Below are positions 1-8,027 of a stretch of 64,000 nucleotides of DNA, piece by piece. The stretch's first letter is position 1. Each line of letters opens with the position of its first letter. Source of the DNA: Clostridiaceae bacterium M8S5 (GTDB lineage: Bacteria; Bacillota; Clostridia; Tissierellales; MCWD3). The notes beneath the pieces are model-generated. The model did no database searches, had not been told where the DNA came from, and saw only the letters and a program-made list of their open reading frames with translations. The stretch covers positions 2,480,001 through 2,544,000 of the forward strand of contig CP118523.1 of NCBI GenBank assembly GCA_029227815.1, given 5' to 3'. The position numbers and the translations under genes were made by a program.

Positions 1-65
1 GATAATTCTAAAATAAGTTTTTAAATAGTCAGCCAAGCTTCAAAGCATATAGCAAAACACCTAAA

Positions 66-136
66 AGGGCTGTTAGAAAATAGTTTTAAAGTAACACTGG
101 TATAACACATTTAATATCTCTATGTAAAACAGCCCT
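66..136. repeat. Inverted repeat beyond the PBP gene, terminator-like
   Basis: AGGGCTGTT (66-74) pairs with AACAGCCCT (128-136) around a loop of about 53 nt. It lies just beyond the stop of the minus-strand PBP gene and resembles the AGGGCTGT ends of the fold-back repeat at 2251-2366. It could be a terminator, a fold-back repeat or both. Bases 1-65 hold nothing I recognise. Confidence 0.5.
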
Positions 137-166
137 AACCTCAATTATAACACATATATTAATACA

Positions 167-2191
167 TTAGTTAACTTGTTTACCATTTATATATAATTCC
201 ATCAAATGCCCTTTTTTAACTGTTGTCCCAGGCAATGGGTATTGATCTATTACTATATCTCCTTTTTTGACATCAACTATATCTGTATTGTATTTCAATC
301 CCATAGAACTAAGCATTTTACCTGCTTCGGTAATTGTCTTATTCCTAACATCCGGTACTTTCAAATTGTTTTTTTCAATACTGTTTAATTCTTCCTCAGT
401 ATATCTTGGTTTTAAATTCAGATATTTCAGAGTATCCTCTACAACCGCTCCTGCAACAGGTGCTGCTATTTGACCTCCATAATATATTCCATTTGTTGGT
501 TCATCTATAATTATTAATGCACATATTTGCGGATCATACGCAGGTGCTACAGCCATAAATGATGCTATATATCTTCCTTGAGCATATCTTCCATCAATAA
601 CCTTTTGGGCCGTACCTGTCTTACCACCAACATGATATCCTTTTACATATGCTTTTTTACCAGTACCTACTGAAACTACACTTTCGAGTATTTCAAGTAA
701 CGTTTTTGAAGTTTTCTCAGATACAACTCTCCTAACCACCTTAGTTTTATTTTCTTTTATTAAATTACCTTCATCATCAACTATTTCTTTAACTATTCTT
801 GGTTTCATCAAATTCCCACCATTAGCTATTGCTGAAACCGCTGTTAATAGCTGTATAGGTGTTACTGCAATACCTTGACCGAATGAAATAGTTGCTAAAT
901 TGATTTCCTTTATATATTTAACGTCAGCAGGTATTATTCCTGATTGTTCTCCTGTTAATTTGATTCCAGTTTTTTTACCAAATCCAAATGCTTTAATATA
1001 ATCATACATTTTCTTAGCTCCAATTCTAAGGCCAACTTCTACAAAAACCTCATTGCATGAATTCTGCACACCTTCCAGAAAAGTTTGACTACCATGAGGA
1101 TTGTAATACCTCCAACATTTTATAGGCTTATAACTTTTTACTTGTCTTACAAAGCCATCGCAATGAAATCTACTGTCCTTACTTACTACTCCCTCTTCTA
1201 GTCCCGCAGCAGCAGTGATAATTTTAAATGTAGATCCAGGCTCATAATTATCATTCACAGGAAAATTTCTCCATGCATCAAATATTTGTTTACTTTTATC
1301 AACCCAAGGTTTATTATCCCATACTTCTTTTTGATCTTCAGTCAATAGCTCCCATGGACTTTCTGGATTATACTGTAAGGTATTCTTGTCATTTAAATTA
1401 TAGTCAGGCTTTGTTGCCATAGCTAAAATATCTCCAGTTTTAGGATCCATTATTATTATAGAAGCATGTTTAGCTTTATTTTTTACTAAAGCTTCATAAG
1501 CAGCTTTTTCTGCAAAATGTTGTATAGTTTCATCTAACGTTAATACCAAATTTTGACCATTCTTTGCTTCATATAGTCTTTCATTACCATAAGGTAACTC
1601 TTTTTGTTTTGCATCAACAGTCTTTATCCATCTACCTGATACCCCTTCTAATTCTTTATTATACGTCCTTTCAACGCCATATTGCCCCTTGTTGTCACTA
1701 TCAGTATGACCGATAATATGTGATGCTATTTGCCCATATGTATAGTATCTTTTATTGTCGTCGACAATTTCTATGCCTTTTAAGTATTGTTTTCTTATTT
1801 TATTTGATATATCTTTTTCTATCCATCTCTTTATCTCTACTAAGCTCTGTCTCTTAGTTATGAGTTTATAAATTTTCTCTTCATCCATTTCTAATAACTG
1901 AGATAAAACGCTAGCTGTTTTTTTAGGATTAGTTATGTCAGCTGGTCTACACCATACTGTATCAAGATTTATATTAGTGGCCATCACTTTGCCGTTTCTA
2001 TCGTATATGGTTCCTCTTTTAGGTCTAACTGGTATATCCTTAGTCCATTGCTCTAAAGCTTCATTTCTAAGCTTATCACCATCCAGTATCTGTATTTGAG
2101 ACAACCTTCCCACTAGCAATACAAAAACTACAATAGCAACTACTAGCATTATGAATATTCTTTTCCTCGTTGTCACATTTGCTATATTCAT
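167..2191 (-). CDS. spoVD: Penicillin-binding transpeptidase with one PASTA domain (SpoVD/FtsI type)
   Basis: A class B penicillin-binding protein of 674 aa that crosslinks peptidoglycan at the septum or in the spore cortex. An N-terminal membrane anchor lies near residues 10-34, followed by the dimerisation domain. The transpeptidase has the SxxK motif in EPGSTFK (near residue 320), SCN (near 380) and KTGTA (near 523), and one PASTA domain ends the protein. A single C-terminal PASTA favours SpoVD over plain FtsI, but a role in vegetative division cannot be excluded. An upstream in-frame TTG at 2209 would place the AAGGGGG ribosome binding site inside the gene, so ATG at 2191 is chosen. It follows ftsL after an unusually long 300-bp gap with two hairpin structures. 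Confidence 0.9.
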   Translation of the reverse strand: MNIANVTTRKRIFIMLVVAIVVFVLLVGRLSQIQILDGDKLRNEALEQWTKDIPVRPKRGTIYDRNGKVMATNINLDTVWCRPADITNPKKTASVLSQLLEMDEEKIYKLITKRQSLVEIKRWIEKDISNKIRKQYLKGIEIVDDNKRYYTYGQIASHIIGHTDSDNKGQYGVERTYNKELEGVSGRWIKTVDAKQKELPYGNERLYEAKNGQNLVLTLDETIQHFAEKAAYEALVKNKAKHASIIIMDPKTGDILAMATKPDYNLNDKNTLQYNPESPWELLTEDQKEVWDNKPWVDKSKQIFDAWRNFPVNDNYEPGSTFKIITAAAGLEEGVVSKDSRFHCDGFVRQVKSYKPIKCWRYYNPHGSQTFLEGVQNSCNEVFVEVGLRIGAKKMYDYIKAFGFGKKTGIKLTGEQSGIIPADVKYIKEINLATISFGQGIAVTPIQLLTAVSAIANGGNLMKPRIVKEIVDDEGNLIKENKTKVVRRVVSEKTSKTLLEILESVVSVGTGKKAYVKGYHVGGKTGTAQKVIDGRYAQGRYIASFMAVAPAYDPQICALIIIDEPTNGIYYGGQIAAPVAGAVVEDTLKYLNLKPRYTEEELNSIEKNNLKVPDVRNKTITEAGKMLSSMGLKYNTDIVDVKKGDIVIDQYPLPGTTVKKGHLMELYINGKQVN

Positions 2192-2227
2192 AAATTTCCC
2201 CCTTAACAAATAGAATAAATAACCAAA

Positions 2228-2247
2228 GGGTGTCTATTGAGACACCC
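2228..2247 (-). terminator. Hairpin terminator between ftsL and the PBP gene
   Basis: GGGTGTC pairs with GACACCC around a short loop, between the ftsL-like gene and the PBP gene. It may end the mraZ-rsmH-ftsL transcript or attenuate read-through into the PBP gene. A strong T-run is not obvious. Confidence 0.5.
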
Positions 2248-2250
2248 CCG

Positions 2251-2366
2251 AGGGCTGTTTCAAATCAGATAAAGTCCAAGGCATTGAATTTTACACAGAT
2301 ATACATAATTTGCATATAGCGTAATGTTTGGGCAACGCCATGTTTTACCATTGTAAGACAGCCCCT
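2251..2366. repeat. Fold-back intergenic repeat, divergent copy
   Basis: The ends AGGGCTGT and ACAGCCCCT pair. The interior contains AAGTCCAAGGCATTGAATTT, close to the GTACAAGGCATTAAAATTT core of the repeat at 59903-60131. I read it as a diverged member of the window-wide fold-back family. It lies downstream of ftsL and upstream of the PBP gene. Confidence 0.55.
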
Positions 2367-2505
2367 GTATATTATAAGTCATATGGCTAGGAGATATATT
2401 CCTGCATCTCCACATAATCCACTTTAGTATTTAGAACCTAAATTTCAATCTACTTTGAATATTTCAGGTTAAATTTTGATTATCTATTTGTTAATCAGAA
2501 ATTAT

Positions 2506-2985
2506 TTAATTATTAATGAATCCTAGCAATTTATTAAATGTTGACTTTAAAAAAGTATCTTTTTTCTCAGTTTTGTCTTCTTGATTGTCATCTATGATAT
2601 CATTGACACTGACATATATTTTTTGTTCTTTAGTTGGATAAATCAAACCAGAATTAATCGCGGCTTCTTCTATCCAATCAGATTGCTTTACTTTATCTAT
2701 TTCTATTTCAAGTAAATTTCTCTCTTCTATTAATATATCTTTCTTCTTTTTTAAACCAAGTAATTTGTAATTCAAACTAGATATATTTGCATTTAAAAGA
2801 AGCATCCCAATACACAATGAAAACACCAATATCGAGCCTATCACTACCTTCACCTTGCTTCTAACAAGCATTTTATTTTGTGTTTTCTTCTTAGTAACTT
2901 TTCTTCTTTTTGTAGTTACAGTTGGTTTTGGTTTCGATTTATAACTAGTATCATATTCTTTTACTTGCCTTTTTGCTACTAACAA
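2506..2985 (-). CDS. ftsL: FtsL-like cell division protein
   Basis: A short bitopic protein of 159 aa: a Lys/Arg-rich cytoplasmic tail, one membrane span near residues 45-67, then a heptad-like external helix and an acidic tail. Size, topology and position between rsmH and the PBP gene fit FtsL, a scaffold of the septal FtsLB(DivIC)-FtsQ complex; the sequence itself is weakly conserved. TTG at 2985 is chosen because GGAGG lies 9 nt upstream; the in-frame TTG at 2994 touches the Shine-Dalgarno sequence. Confidence 0.75.
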   Translation of the reverse strand: MLVAKRQVKEYDTSYKSKPKPTVTTKRRKVTKKKTQNKMLVRSKVKVVIGSILVFSLCIGMLLLNANISSLNYKLLGLKKKKDILIEERNLLEIEIDKVKQSDWIEEAAINSGLIYPTKEQKIYVSVNDIIDDNQEDKTEKKDTFLKSTFNKLLGFINN

Positions 2986-3013
2986 TTTATTCAACCTCCG
3001 TATCTTTTAGAAC

Positions 3014-3946
3014 TTATACTTTCTGTCCAACCCTTAATTTTGCACTTCTTGATCTACTATTTTCATTAATTTCTTCATCACTTGGTATAATAGGTTTCCT
3101 AGTTATAATCTTTAGCTCTCTTTTTTTATTACAAATGCATATTGGCACTTCTTTAGGACATACACAATCCTTATTTAAGTATTTAAAAGTCTCTTTAACG
3201 ATCCTATCTTCTAGTGAATGGAACGTTATGATACATAATCGGCCATCTTTGTTTAAACAATCACACATATCCATAATAGCTTGTCTTAAAATCTCAAGTT
3301 CGCTGTTTACTTCAATCCTAATAGCTTGGAATGTTCTTCTAGCTGGATGTGGTCCTTCCATTCTAACTTTTTTTGGAATAGCTTTTTTTATAACATTAAC
3401 TAGTTCTAATGTAGTATTTATATCACCAGTAACTCTTTCATTAACAATGAACTCTGCTATCCTACTAGCCCAACGTTCTTCTCCATATTGTTTGATGATT
3501 CTAGTTAATTCTTCTTTAGAGTATTCGTTTACAACGTTCCATGCAGAGAAATCACTTGTTTTATTCATTCTCATATCTAATCTAGCATCATTATGAAACG
3601 AAAAACCTCTATCAGTATCATCTAACTGAAATGATGATACTCCCAAATCTAGTAGTATTCCATCTACTTTATCTATCCCTAAATCATTTAGAACATTCTT
3701 TATATTCTTAAAGTTACTGTGCATGAACTCAACTTTTCCTTCATATTCGTTAAGTCTTTCTTTAGCTCTTTTTAATGCATACAAATCTTGATCTATGCCT
3801 ATAAGTTTCCCTTTATTGAGTTTTTGTAGTATATGTTTAGAATGTCCAGCACCACCTAGTGTTCCATCTACATAAATACCATCACTTTTTATATTTAAAT
3901 TCTCAATACATTCATCTAATAACACCGAAACGTGCTTTAATTCCAA
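3014..3946 (-). CDS. rsmH: 16S rRNA (cytosine-1402-N4) methyltransferase RsmH
   Basis: RsmH (MraW) methylates N4 of C1402 in the 16S rRNA P site using S-adenosylmethionine. About 310 aa, the normal family size. The family start EL-KHVSVLL is followed by the SAM-binding motif [23 protein letters not shown] and the C-terminal [17 protein letters not shown] block are typical. TTG at 3946 gives the usual MELKHVS start with AGGTGG 6 nt upstream; the ATG at 3961 overlaps this Shine-Dalgarno region. It lies close behind mraZ and is probably cotranscribed. Confidence 0.95.
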   Translation of the reverse strand: MELKHVSVLLDECIENLNIKSDGIYVDGTLGGAGHSKHILQKLNKGKLIGIDQDLYALKRAKERLNEYEGKVEFMHSNFKNIKNVLNDLGIDKVDGILLDLGVSSFQLDDTDRGFSFHNDARLDMRMNKTSDFSAWNVVNEYSKEELTRIIKQYGEERWASRIAEFIVNERVTGDINTTLELVNVIKKAIPKKVRMEGPHPARRTFQAIRIEVNSELEILRQAIMDMCDCLNKDGRLCIITFHSLEDRIVKETFKYLNKDCVCPKEVPICICNKKRELKIITRKPIIPSDEEINENSRSRSAKLRVGQKV

Positions 3947-3969
3947 CTCAATCCACCTCATCTATATCT

Positions 3970-4401
3970 TTATATTCCTAGTTCAGCCATTTTTTCTGCA
4001 ATGCTTTCATAACTTAAATCTTCATCATCATTGTAGTTATCCCATGAAGTCTTATCCCATATCTCTACTCTACCTGAAACTCCTATTACTATAGTTTCTT
4101 TTTCTAATTTAGCATGCTTTCTCAAATTTGCTGGTACTAATATCCTTCCCTGCTTATCGAGATCACATTCACAAGCCCCAGAGAAAAAGAATCTCACAAA
4201 AGCTCTAGCATCTTTCCTAGTAATAGGTAGTGTCTTTAACTTTTCCACTAATATATCCCATTCGCTTTGAGGATATATAAAAAGACAATTATCAAGTCCT
4301 TTGGTCATAATAAATGTTTCCCCAAGTTCATCTCTGAACTTAGAAGGTATAATAATTCTTCCTTTTTTATCAATATTATGAGAATATTCACCAATAAACA
4401 T
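3970..4401 (-). CDS. mraZ: Transcriptional regulator MraZ
   Basis: MraZ is a ring-forming DNA-binding protein that controls the division and cell wall cluster it heads. The 143 aa hold two AbrB-like swapped-hairpin motifs, [13 protein letters not shown] near residue 11 and [13 protein letters not shown] near residue 82, as expected. GAGGTG precedes ATG at 4401. GTGG repeats upstream (4425-4453) suggest autoregulation. Confidence 0.95.
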   Translation of the reverse strand: MFIGEYSHNIDKKGRIIIPSKFRDELGETFIMTKGLDNCLFIYPQSEWDILVEKLKTLPITRKDARAFVRFFFSGACECDLDKQGRILVPANLRKHAKLEKETIVIGVSGRVEIWDKTSWDNYNDDEDLSYESIAEKMAELGI

Positions 4402-4424
4402 TATTACACCTCATTTTAGGGAAT

Positions 4425-4453
4425 CCACTCCACTTTGCACCACTTTAAACCAC
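4425..4453 (-). promoter_or_regulatory. MraZ-box-like GTGG repeats upstream of mraZ
   Basis: On the minus strand four GTGG units lie at 4450-4453, 4440-4443, 4430-4433 and 4425-4428. The first three are exactly 10 nt apart, and the middle two read AAAGTGG. MraZ proteins bind phased repeats of this kind (AAAGTGG in mollicutes, TGGGN in E. coli) next to mraZ. Assignment by motif and position. Confidence 0.7.
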
Positions 4454-4524
4454 ATTACTATTTGTTTTCTATAAAAAGTTTAAAAATCCTTCTAATTTGT
4501 TTATTAAATTTAAACATGATTAAA

Positions 4525-4615
4525 ACTAGGAACAATGTCCTAGTTACGCACAAACTCTTACTTATATAGTTTTGTTTTCTTAAATATAGGAACATTTGCC
4601 TATAGTTGTTAATCT
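4525..4615 (+). promoter_or_regulatory. Promoter with two related palindromes before the CxCxC peptide genes
   Basis: Two similar palindromes, ACTAGGAACAATGTCCTAGT at 4525-4544 and ATAGGAACATTTGCCTAT at 4586-4603, share TAGGAACA and CCTA half-sites. The second overlaps a putative -35 (TAGGAA, 4587-4592) with a 17-nt spacer to TAATCT (4610-4615). GGAACA plus a similarly spaced -10 recurs before both minus-strand peptide genes, suggesting one shared regulator or sigma factor. No regulator gene lies adjacent. Confidence 0.5.
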
Positions 4616-4650
4616 TATAAATATAAATTTGAACGAAAGGAGAGATTTTA

Positions 4651-4794
4651 ATGAAAAAACTATTTAAAAAAACATCTAGCTTAGAAGTTTTTTTACCAAC
4701 AAAATGTAGTTGTAATTGTTATAATAATAAAGCTATAGCAGATGACAAAACTTTTATTTCGATTCGCACTTTATTAGATCCACCAGGAAATTAA
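4651..4794 (+). CDS. Small Cys-rich peptide, CxCxC family (putative RiPP or bacteriocin precursor)
   Basis: A 47-aa peptide with a strong Shine-Dalgarno (AAGGAGAG). A Lys-rich start (MKKLFKK) leads to SLEVFLPT and KCSCNC near residues 19-24; the rest is polar and ends DPPGN. The paralog-like 4884-5036 has CNCFC at a similar place. A basic leader followed by clustered CxCxC recalls clostridial Cys-rich peptide precursors such as the CLI_3235 class, from memory only. No maturase is adjacent. Coding status rests on the ribosome binding site, the promoter and resemblance to its neighbour. Confidence 0.65.
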   Translation: MKKLFKKTSSLEVFLPTKCSCNCYNNKAIADDKTFISIRTLLDPPGN

Positions 4795-4883
4795 ACAATA
4801 CCACTACTTAAAATTCGAGTCTGCTATGTAATTGGTGTAAACTAACAGTATATTAATAAAATTTAGAAGAAAGGAAGAATATC

Positions 4884-5036
4884 ATGAAATCCTTAAAGAA
4901 AAATAAAATACAACAATCAACTATAACGCTTAATAAAACTTGCAATTGTTTTTGTAAAAATGTTCAGCAAGATGGTGCAAATGATGTAATCAATACTGTT
5001 ATTAGCCACGGCGGGGTTATAGCTAGAAACTCATAA
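4884..5036 (+). CDS. Small Cys-rich peptide, CxCxC family (second copy)
   Basis: A 50-aa peptide with AAAGGAAG upstream of ATG. It starts MKSLKKNK and carries TCNCFC near residues 19-24, as in the upstream peptide, but the tail (ISHGGVIARNS) is unrelated, which fits a conserved leader and a variable core. It follows the first peptide after about 90 nt and may share its transcript. A toxin, signal or metal-binding peptide is also possible. Confidence 0.6.
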   Translation: MKSLKKNKIQQSTITLNKTCNCFCKNVQQDGANDVINTVISHGGVIARNS

Positions 5037-5145
5037 AGATATAAATATAATTAATCTACTTTTGTAAGTTCGTTTATTGTACAATTTTTTTAGTGCAATA
5101 ATGTTTTTCCTATTTCCTAAAGTCGAGATTTCCCTAAAATAAAAA

Positions 5146-5180
5146 ATGGCTGTAACACTAAATATTAGTGTAGCAGCCAT
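5146..5180. terminator. Hairpin terminator between converging peptide genes
   Basis: ATGGCTG-taa-CACTAA and TTAGTG-tag-CAGCCAT form a long stem around a short loop, between the plus-strand pair and the minus-strand peptide at 5194. An A-run on one side would give a U-tract for the minus-strand transcript. Confidence 0.7.
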
Positions 5181-5193
5181 ATAGATTTTCACA

Positions 5194-5328
5194 TTATTTT
5201 ATTTTTATAGCACCTTGATCTCCAGTAATAGCATAAGCTTCTTCAGGTAATCCTTTACATGGACAGTGACTTATCACTTCTCCTATGTAGTAAGTATAAT
5301 TTTTTATTTGTTTATTCAGTTTTTGCAT
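5194..5328 (-). CDS. Small peptide with HCPCxGLPEEAY motif (putative RiPP precursor)
   Basis: A 44-aa peptide starting MQKLNKQI with GGAG upstream of ATG. YIGEV leads into HCPCKGLPEEAY near residues 21-32, then a tail ending GAIKIK. The next gene encodes a clear paralog with K-LNK, T-YIGEV and HCPC-GLPEEAY conserved and a different tail. Conservation of amino acids between two copies with separate promoters is good evidence that both are real genes. Function unknown; an immature peptide antibiotic or signal is a reasonable guess. Confidence 0.7.
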   Translation of the reverse strand: MQKLNKQIKNYTYYIGEVISHCPCKGLPEEAYAITGDQGAIKIK

Positions 5329-5358
5329 TGCATAATCACTCCTTTACTTTTTATATAT

Positions 5359-5387
5359 AGATAATAATAGGTTTTAATTTGTTCCAA
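5359..5387 (-). promoter_or_regulatory. Promoter of the 44-aa peptide gene
   Basis: TTGGAA (5382-5387), a 17-nt spacer and TTATCT (5359-5364), read on the minus strand. The stretch from TTGGAACAAATT onward closely matches the promoter of the 47-aa peptide at 5447. Confidence 0.55.
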
Positions 5388-5408
5388 TTAGTGGCATTTA
5401 TATTAAAT

Positions 5409-5441
5409 AAGGAGCTACTCAAAAATTTGAGCTAACTCCTT
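5409..5441 (-). terminator. Terminator of the 47-aa peptide gene
   Basis: AAGGAG-c-TA and TA-a-CTCCTT arms enclose TCAAA/TTTGA pairing. The hairpin lies just after the stop of the minus-strand peptide gene at 5447. Confidence 0.7.
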
Positions 5442-5446
5442 TTCAT

Positions 5447-5590
5447 TTAGTACATTTTATCTTCTGGATGTATAGTTCCACCACCTGTAGCTTCATAAGC
5501 TTCTTCTGGAAGACCCATGCAAGGACAATGGTTTGTAACCTCTCCTATGTAAAACGTACAATCTGTGATTCTCTTGTTTAGCTTTTTCAT
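5447..5590 (-). CDS. Small peptide with HCPCxGLPEEAY motif (second copy)
   Basis: A 47-aa paralog of the 44-aa peptide downstream: MKKLNKRI, then T-F-YIGEV, HCPCMGLPEEAYEATGGG and a variable acidic tail. AAAGGAG lies 7 nt before ATG. It has one extra Cys near residue 11 and its own promoter and terminator. The leader-to-CPC stretch is conserved and the tails diverge. No enzyme partner is adjacent. Confidence 0.7.
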   Translation of the reverse strand: MKKLNKRITDCTFYIGEVTNHCPCMGLPEEAYEATGGGTIHPEDKMY

Positions 5591-5632
5591 GATAATGCTC
5601 CTTTCTTTATCTTTATAATTTATATAGCATAT

Positions 5633-5661
5633 AGATTATTATGAACTTCAATTTGTTCCAA
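5633..5661 (-). promoter_or_regulatory. Promoter of the 47-aa peptide gene
   Basis: TTGGAA (5656-5661), a 17-nt spacer and TAATCT (5633-5638) on the minus strand. It shares TTGGAACAAATT with the promoter at 5359-5387 and GGAACA plus TAATCT with the plus-strand promoter at 4587-4615. Confidence 0.55.
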
Positions 5662-5688
5662 TAACGTGTTAAAAATTTTCATTAAAAT

Positions 5689-5887
5689 AGGGATGTCAGA
5701 CTAGACATCCCTTAGATTGTTAACAAAGTCATCAAGATAACAGACTGTAGTAAAAGGTTAAGTTCAAGGCGTGTTAAAATTGAGTAGCAGAGCTTACTTA
5801 GAGGTAAGTGAGCAACGGAAATTTTAACAACAACGCAGAAATTGGGCTTTTTTCTACAGTCTAAGGGATGCCTGACTAGACATCCCT
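5689..5887. repeat. Fold-back element flanked by duplicated terminator hairpins (copy A)
   Basis: A hairpin AGGGATG..CATCCCT at 5689-5712 and a near-identical one at 5864-5887 flank a core of about 150 bp. The core begins TTAGATTG, has a small inner palindrome ending GTCATCAA, then GGCGTGTTAAAATT pairing with AATTTTAACAACAACGC, and ends AATTGGGCTTTTTTCTAC. The same core occurs at 9450, 50181 and 57542, each with different flanking hairpins. No coding capacity. Here it lies 3' of lgt. Confidence 0.85.
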
Positions 5888-5901
5888 TAGATTCAAAGTT
5901 C

Positions 5902-6648
5902 TTATTTATCTATTCTATTAGCTACATTTTTCTTTCTTATAACCAATACGATTATTGATACAACTATAATTAAAGCACTAATTAATTGAGCTACTCTAAA
6001 GCTACCAAACATCAAGCTGTCTGTTCTAAGTCCTTCTATAAAGAATCTAGCAAATGAATATAGAATCAAGTAAAGTATAAAAACCTCACCTCTAGTATTT
6101 GCTTTATTTTTTCGATACCATATCAAAAATCCAAAAACTAGAAAATTCCATATCGATTCATACAAAAATGTTGGATGAACTTTTTGCCCGTCTATCATTA
6201 TACCCCAAGGCAAATCTGTAGGTGTACCGAATGCTTCATGGTTAATAAAATTACCCCATCTACCAATTGCTTGCCCTAAAATGATACTAGGTGCTGTTAT
6301 ATCTGCCACTTGCCAAAAGCTAACTTTCTTTATTTTGCAGAATATTATTGCAGTAGCAACTGCACCAATTATTGCTCCATGTATAGCTAATCCGCCACCT
6401 CTAGTGTTTAGTATCTTTAATAGGTCACCTTTATAGTTATCCCATTGGAATGCTACATAATACAGTCTTGCTCCTACAACGGAAACTGGTATTGCAAATA
6501 TCAGCAAATCTATTAAAGTTTCTTCTTTAAACCCTACTCTCCTGCATTCTCTAAGTGCAAAAACTATACCTAGTATTAATCCTAACGAAATCAATATACC
6601 ATACCAACGTACAGCAATACCAAAAATCTCAAAAGCCACTGGATCCAT
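5902..6648 (-). CDS. lgt: Prolipoprotein diacylglyceryl transferase
   Basis: Lgt transfers diacylglycerol from phosphatidylglycerol to the lipobox cysteine of prelipoproteins, the first step of lipoprotein maturation. 248 aa with about seven membrane spans. The signature GRWGNFINHEAFG is present, with RLYYV near the second span and the C-terminal ARFFIEGLRTDSL block. Substrates in this window include PstS, the YhcN-like protein and the hydrolase at 63163. It has its own Shine-Dalgarno and is apparently monocistronic. Confidence 0.95.
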   Translation of the reverse strand: MDPVAFEIFGIAVRWYGILISLGLILGIVFALRECRRVGFKEETLIDLLIFAIPVSVVGARLYYVAFQWDNYKGDLLKILNTRGGGLAIHGAIIGAVATAIIFCKIKKVSFWQVADITAPSIILGQAIGRWGNFINHEAFGTPTDLPWGIMIDGQKVHPTFLYESIWNFLVFGFLIWYRKNKANTRGEVFILYLILYSFARFFIEGLRTDSLMFGSFRVAQLISALIIVVSIIVLVIRKKNVANRIDK

Positions 6649-6735
6649 CTTTATACCTCCAAATATATATTTATCTTGTTACGATAACCTATCCTATTAA
6701 GATTATAGGGCATAAGACAGCTCACGTCAACTTAT

Positions 6736-8025
6736 CTAAAGAGGATTGATTACTGATAATGTGTGATTTTTGTCATTTAAATATTGTCTTAATCTATTTA
6801 TTAAGTCTTCTGACTTCATGTTTTCTACTATTGCTATATAGTTAAACAATAAGAAATCATTAAAATAATATGATATGAAATTATTAGCTATAAAACTAAC
6901 TGAATTCAAATCAGTGATGTGATAACCAATAAATTTCTTTTTAACTCTATCAAAATTTTCATTGATTAAATCCTCAATACCATCATCTTTAATATATTCC
7001 AGTATCTTAGTCAATAACTCTTTAGGTTTCTCCGATTCTCCGGAAATTAAAGTATGGCCATAATCTCTTTGTCCAATATACTGAAAACCAAAAGGTCCAT
7101 TAACCAGTTTTGAATCATACATTTCTTGATAGAATTTCGAACTTTTAGAAAAAAGCATATCTATAAGCATTATAGTAGCTACTTCTTTTTTTACTAGCTC
7201 TTCTCCTTCATAGCCTATATCAGTATCCTTAAATCCAATTGTAAACAGTGGCTTTGCTACATCAAGCTTTTGCTCAACATAATCTTTGTTAACCGTTTTA
7301 GGTTCTATAGGATAATCTCTTTTTATCTCGTGATCTAAAATGTGTATATCTTTTCTCATACTTGATTCTATTTGATTAATTGCTTGATTAAAGTCTAAAT
7401 CCCCTACCAAAAATAAAACCATATTTTTAGGATTGTAGAAAGTATTATAGCATTTATAAAGTATTTCTTTATCTATTTTATTAATGCTCTCTACAGTACC
7501 AGCTATATCTATTTTTACTGGATGGTTATGATACATACCATTTAGGCAGTTAAAAAACACTCTCCAGTTAGCATTGTCTTCATACATCTTTATCTCTTGT
7601 TCTATAATACCTTTTTCTTTCTCTACATTTTCATCTGTAAAGTAAGGATCCTGTACAAACTTTACTAACAAATCCAGATTCTCATTAAAATTATCAGTAC
7701 ATGAAAACAAGTAAGCAGTTTGATTAAAGTTGGTGTACGCATTAACATAAGAACCTAACTTTGAAAATTCATTAAATATATTGCCTTCTTTTTCTTCAAA
7801 TAATTTATGTTCTAGAAAATGTGCAACACCATCTGGTACATCTATAAAATCATTCTCATTTATAGGTATAAACCTGCTATCTATTGAACCATAATTAGTT
7901 GCAAAAATAGCAAATTTAATAGTATATTGTGGTTTTGGTACATAAAACACCTTTAATCCATTCTCAAATTCATATGAGTACAATTCTTCATTAAGCTTAA
8001 AGCTCTCAACTTTTTTTAGGCTCAT
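6736..8025 (-). CDS. M16 family peptidase (YmfH type)
   Basis: An insulinase-like zinc peptidase of 429 aa. The inverted zinc motif HFLEH lies near residue 75, with the downstream glutamate region in the EKGIIEQEIKMYEDN stretch. The M16 active domain is followed by the inactive-like half. The partner at 8028 lacks HxxEH, giving the active/inactive pair seen in Firmicute ymfH/ymfF. ATG at 8025 is chosen because GGAGG is 7 nt upstream; ATG at 8031 lies within that spacer. Not associated with the peptide genes. Confidence 0.85.
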   Translation of the reverse strand: MSLKKVESFKLNEELYSYEFENGLKVFYVPKPQYTIKFAIFATNYGSIDSRFIPINENDFIDVPDGVAHFLEHKLFEEKEGNIFNEFSKLGSYVNAYTNFNQTAYLFSCTDNFNENLDLLVKFVQDPYFTDENVEKEKGIIEQEIKMYEDNANWRVFFNCLNGMYHNHPVKIDIAGTVESINKIDKEILYKCYNTFYNPKNMVLFLVGDLDFNQAINQIESSMRKDIHILDHEIKRDYPIEPKTVNKDYVEQKLDVAKPLFTIGFKDTDIGYEGEELVKKEVATIMLIDMLFSKSSKFYQEMYDSKLVNGPFGFQYIGQRDYGHTLISGESEKPKELLTKILEYIKDDGIEDLINENFDRVKKKFIGYHITDLNSVSFIANNFISYYFNDFLLFNYIAIVENMKSEDLINRLRQYLNDKNHTLSVINPL

Positions 8026-8027
8026 CT

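Noticed and set aside
5713-5862. Short ORFs inside the fold-back elements
   Set aside because: Frames are not conserved among the copies, and copy B lacks the centre; structure rather than coding is conserved.
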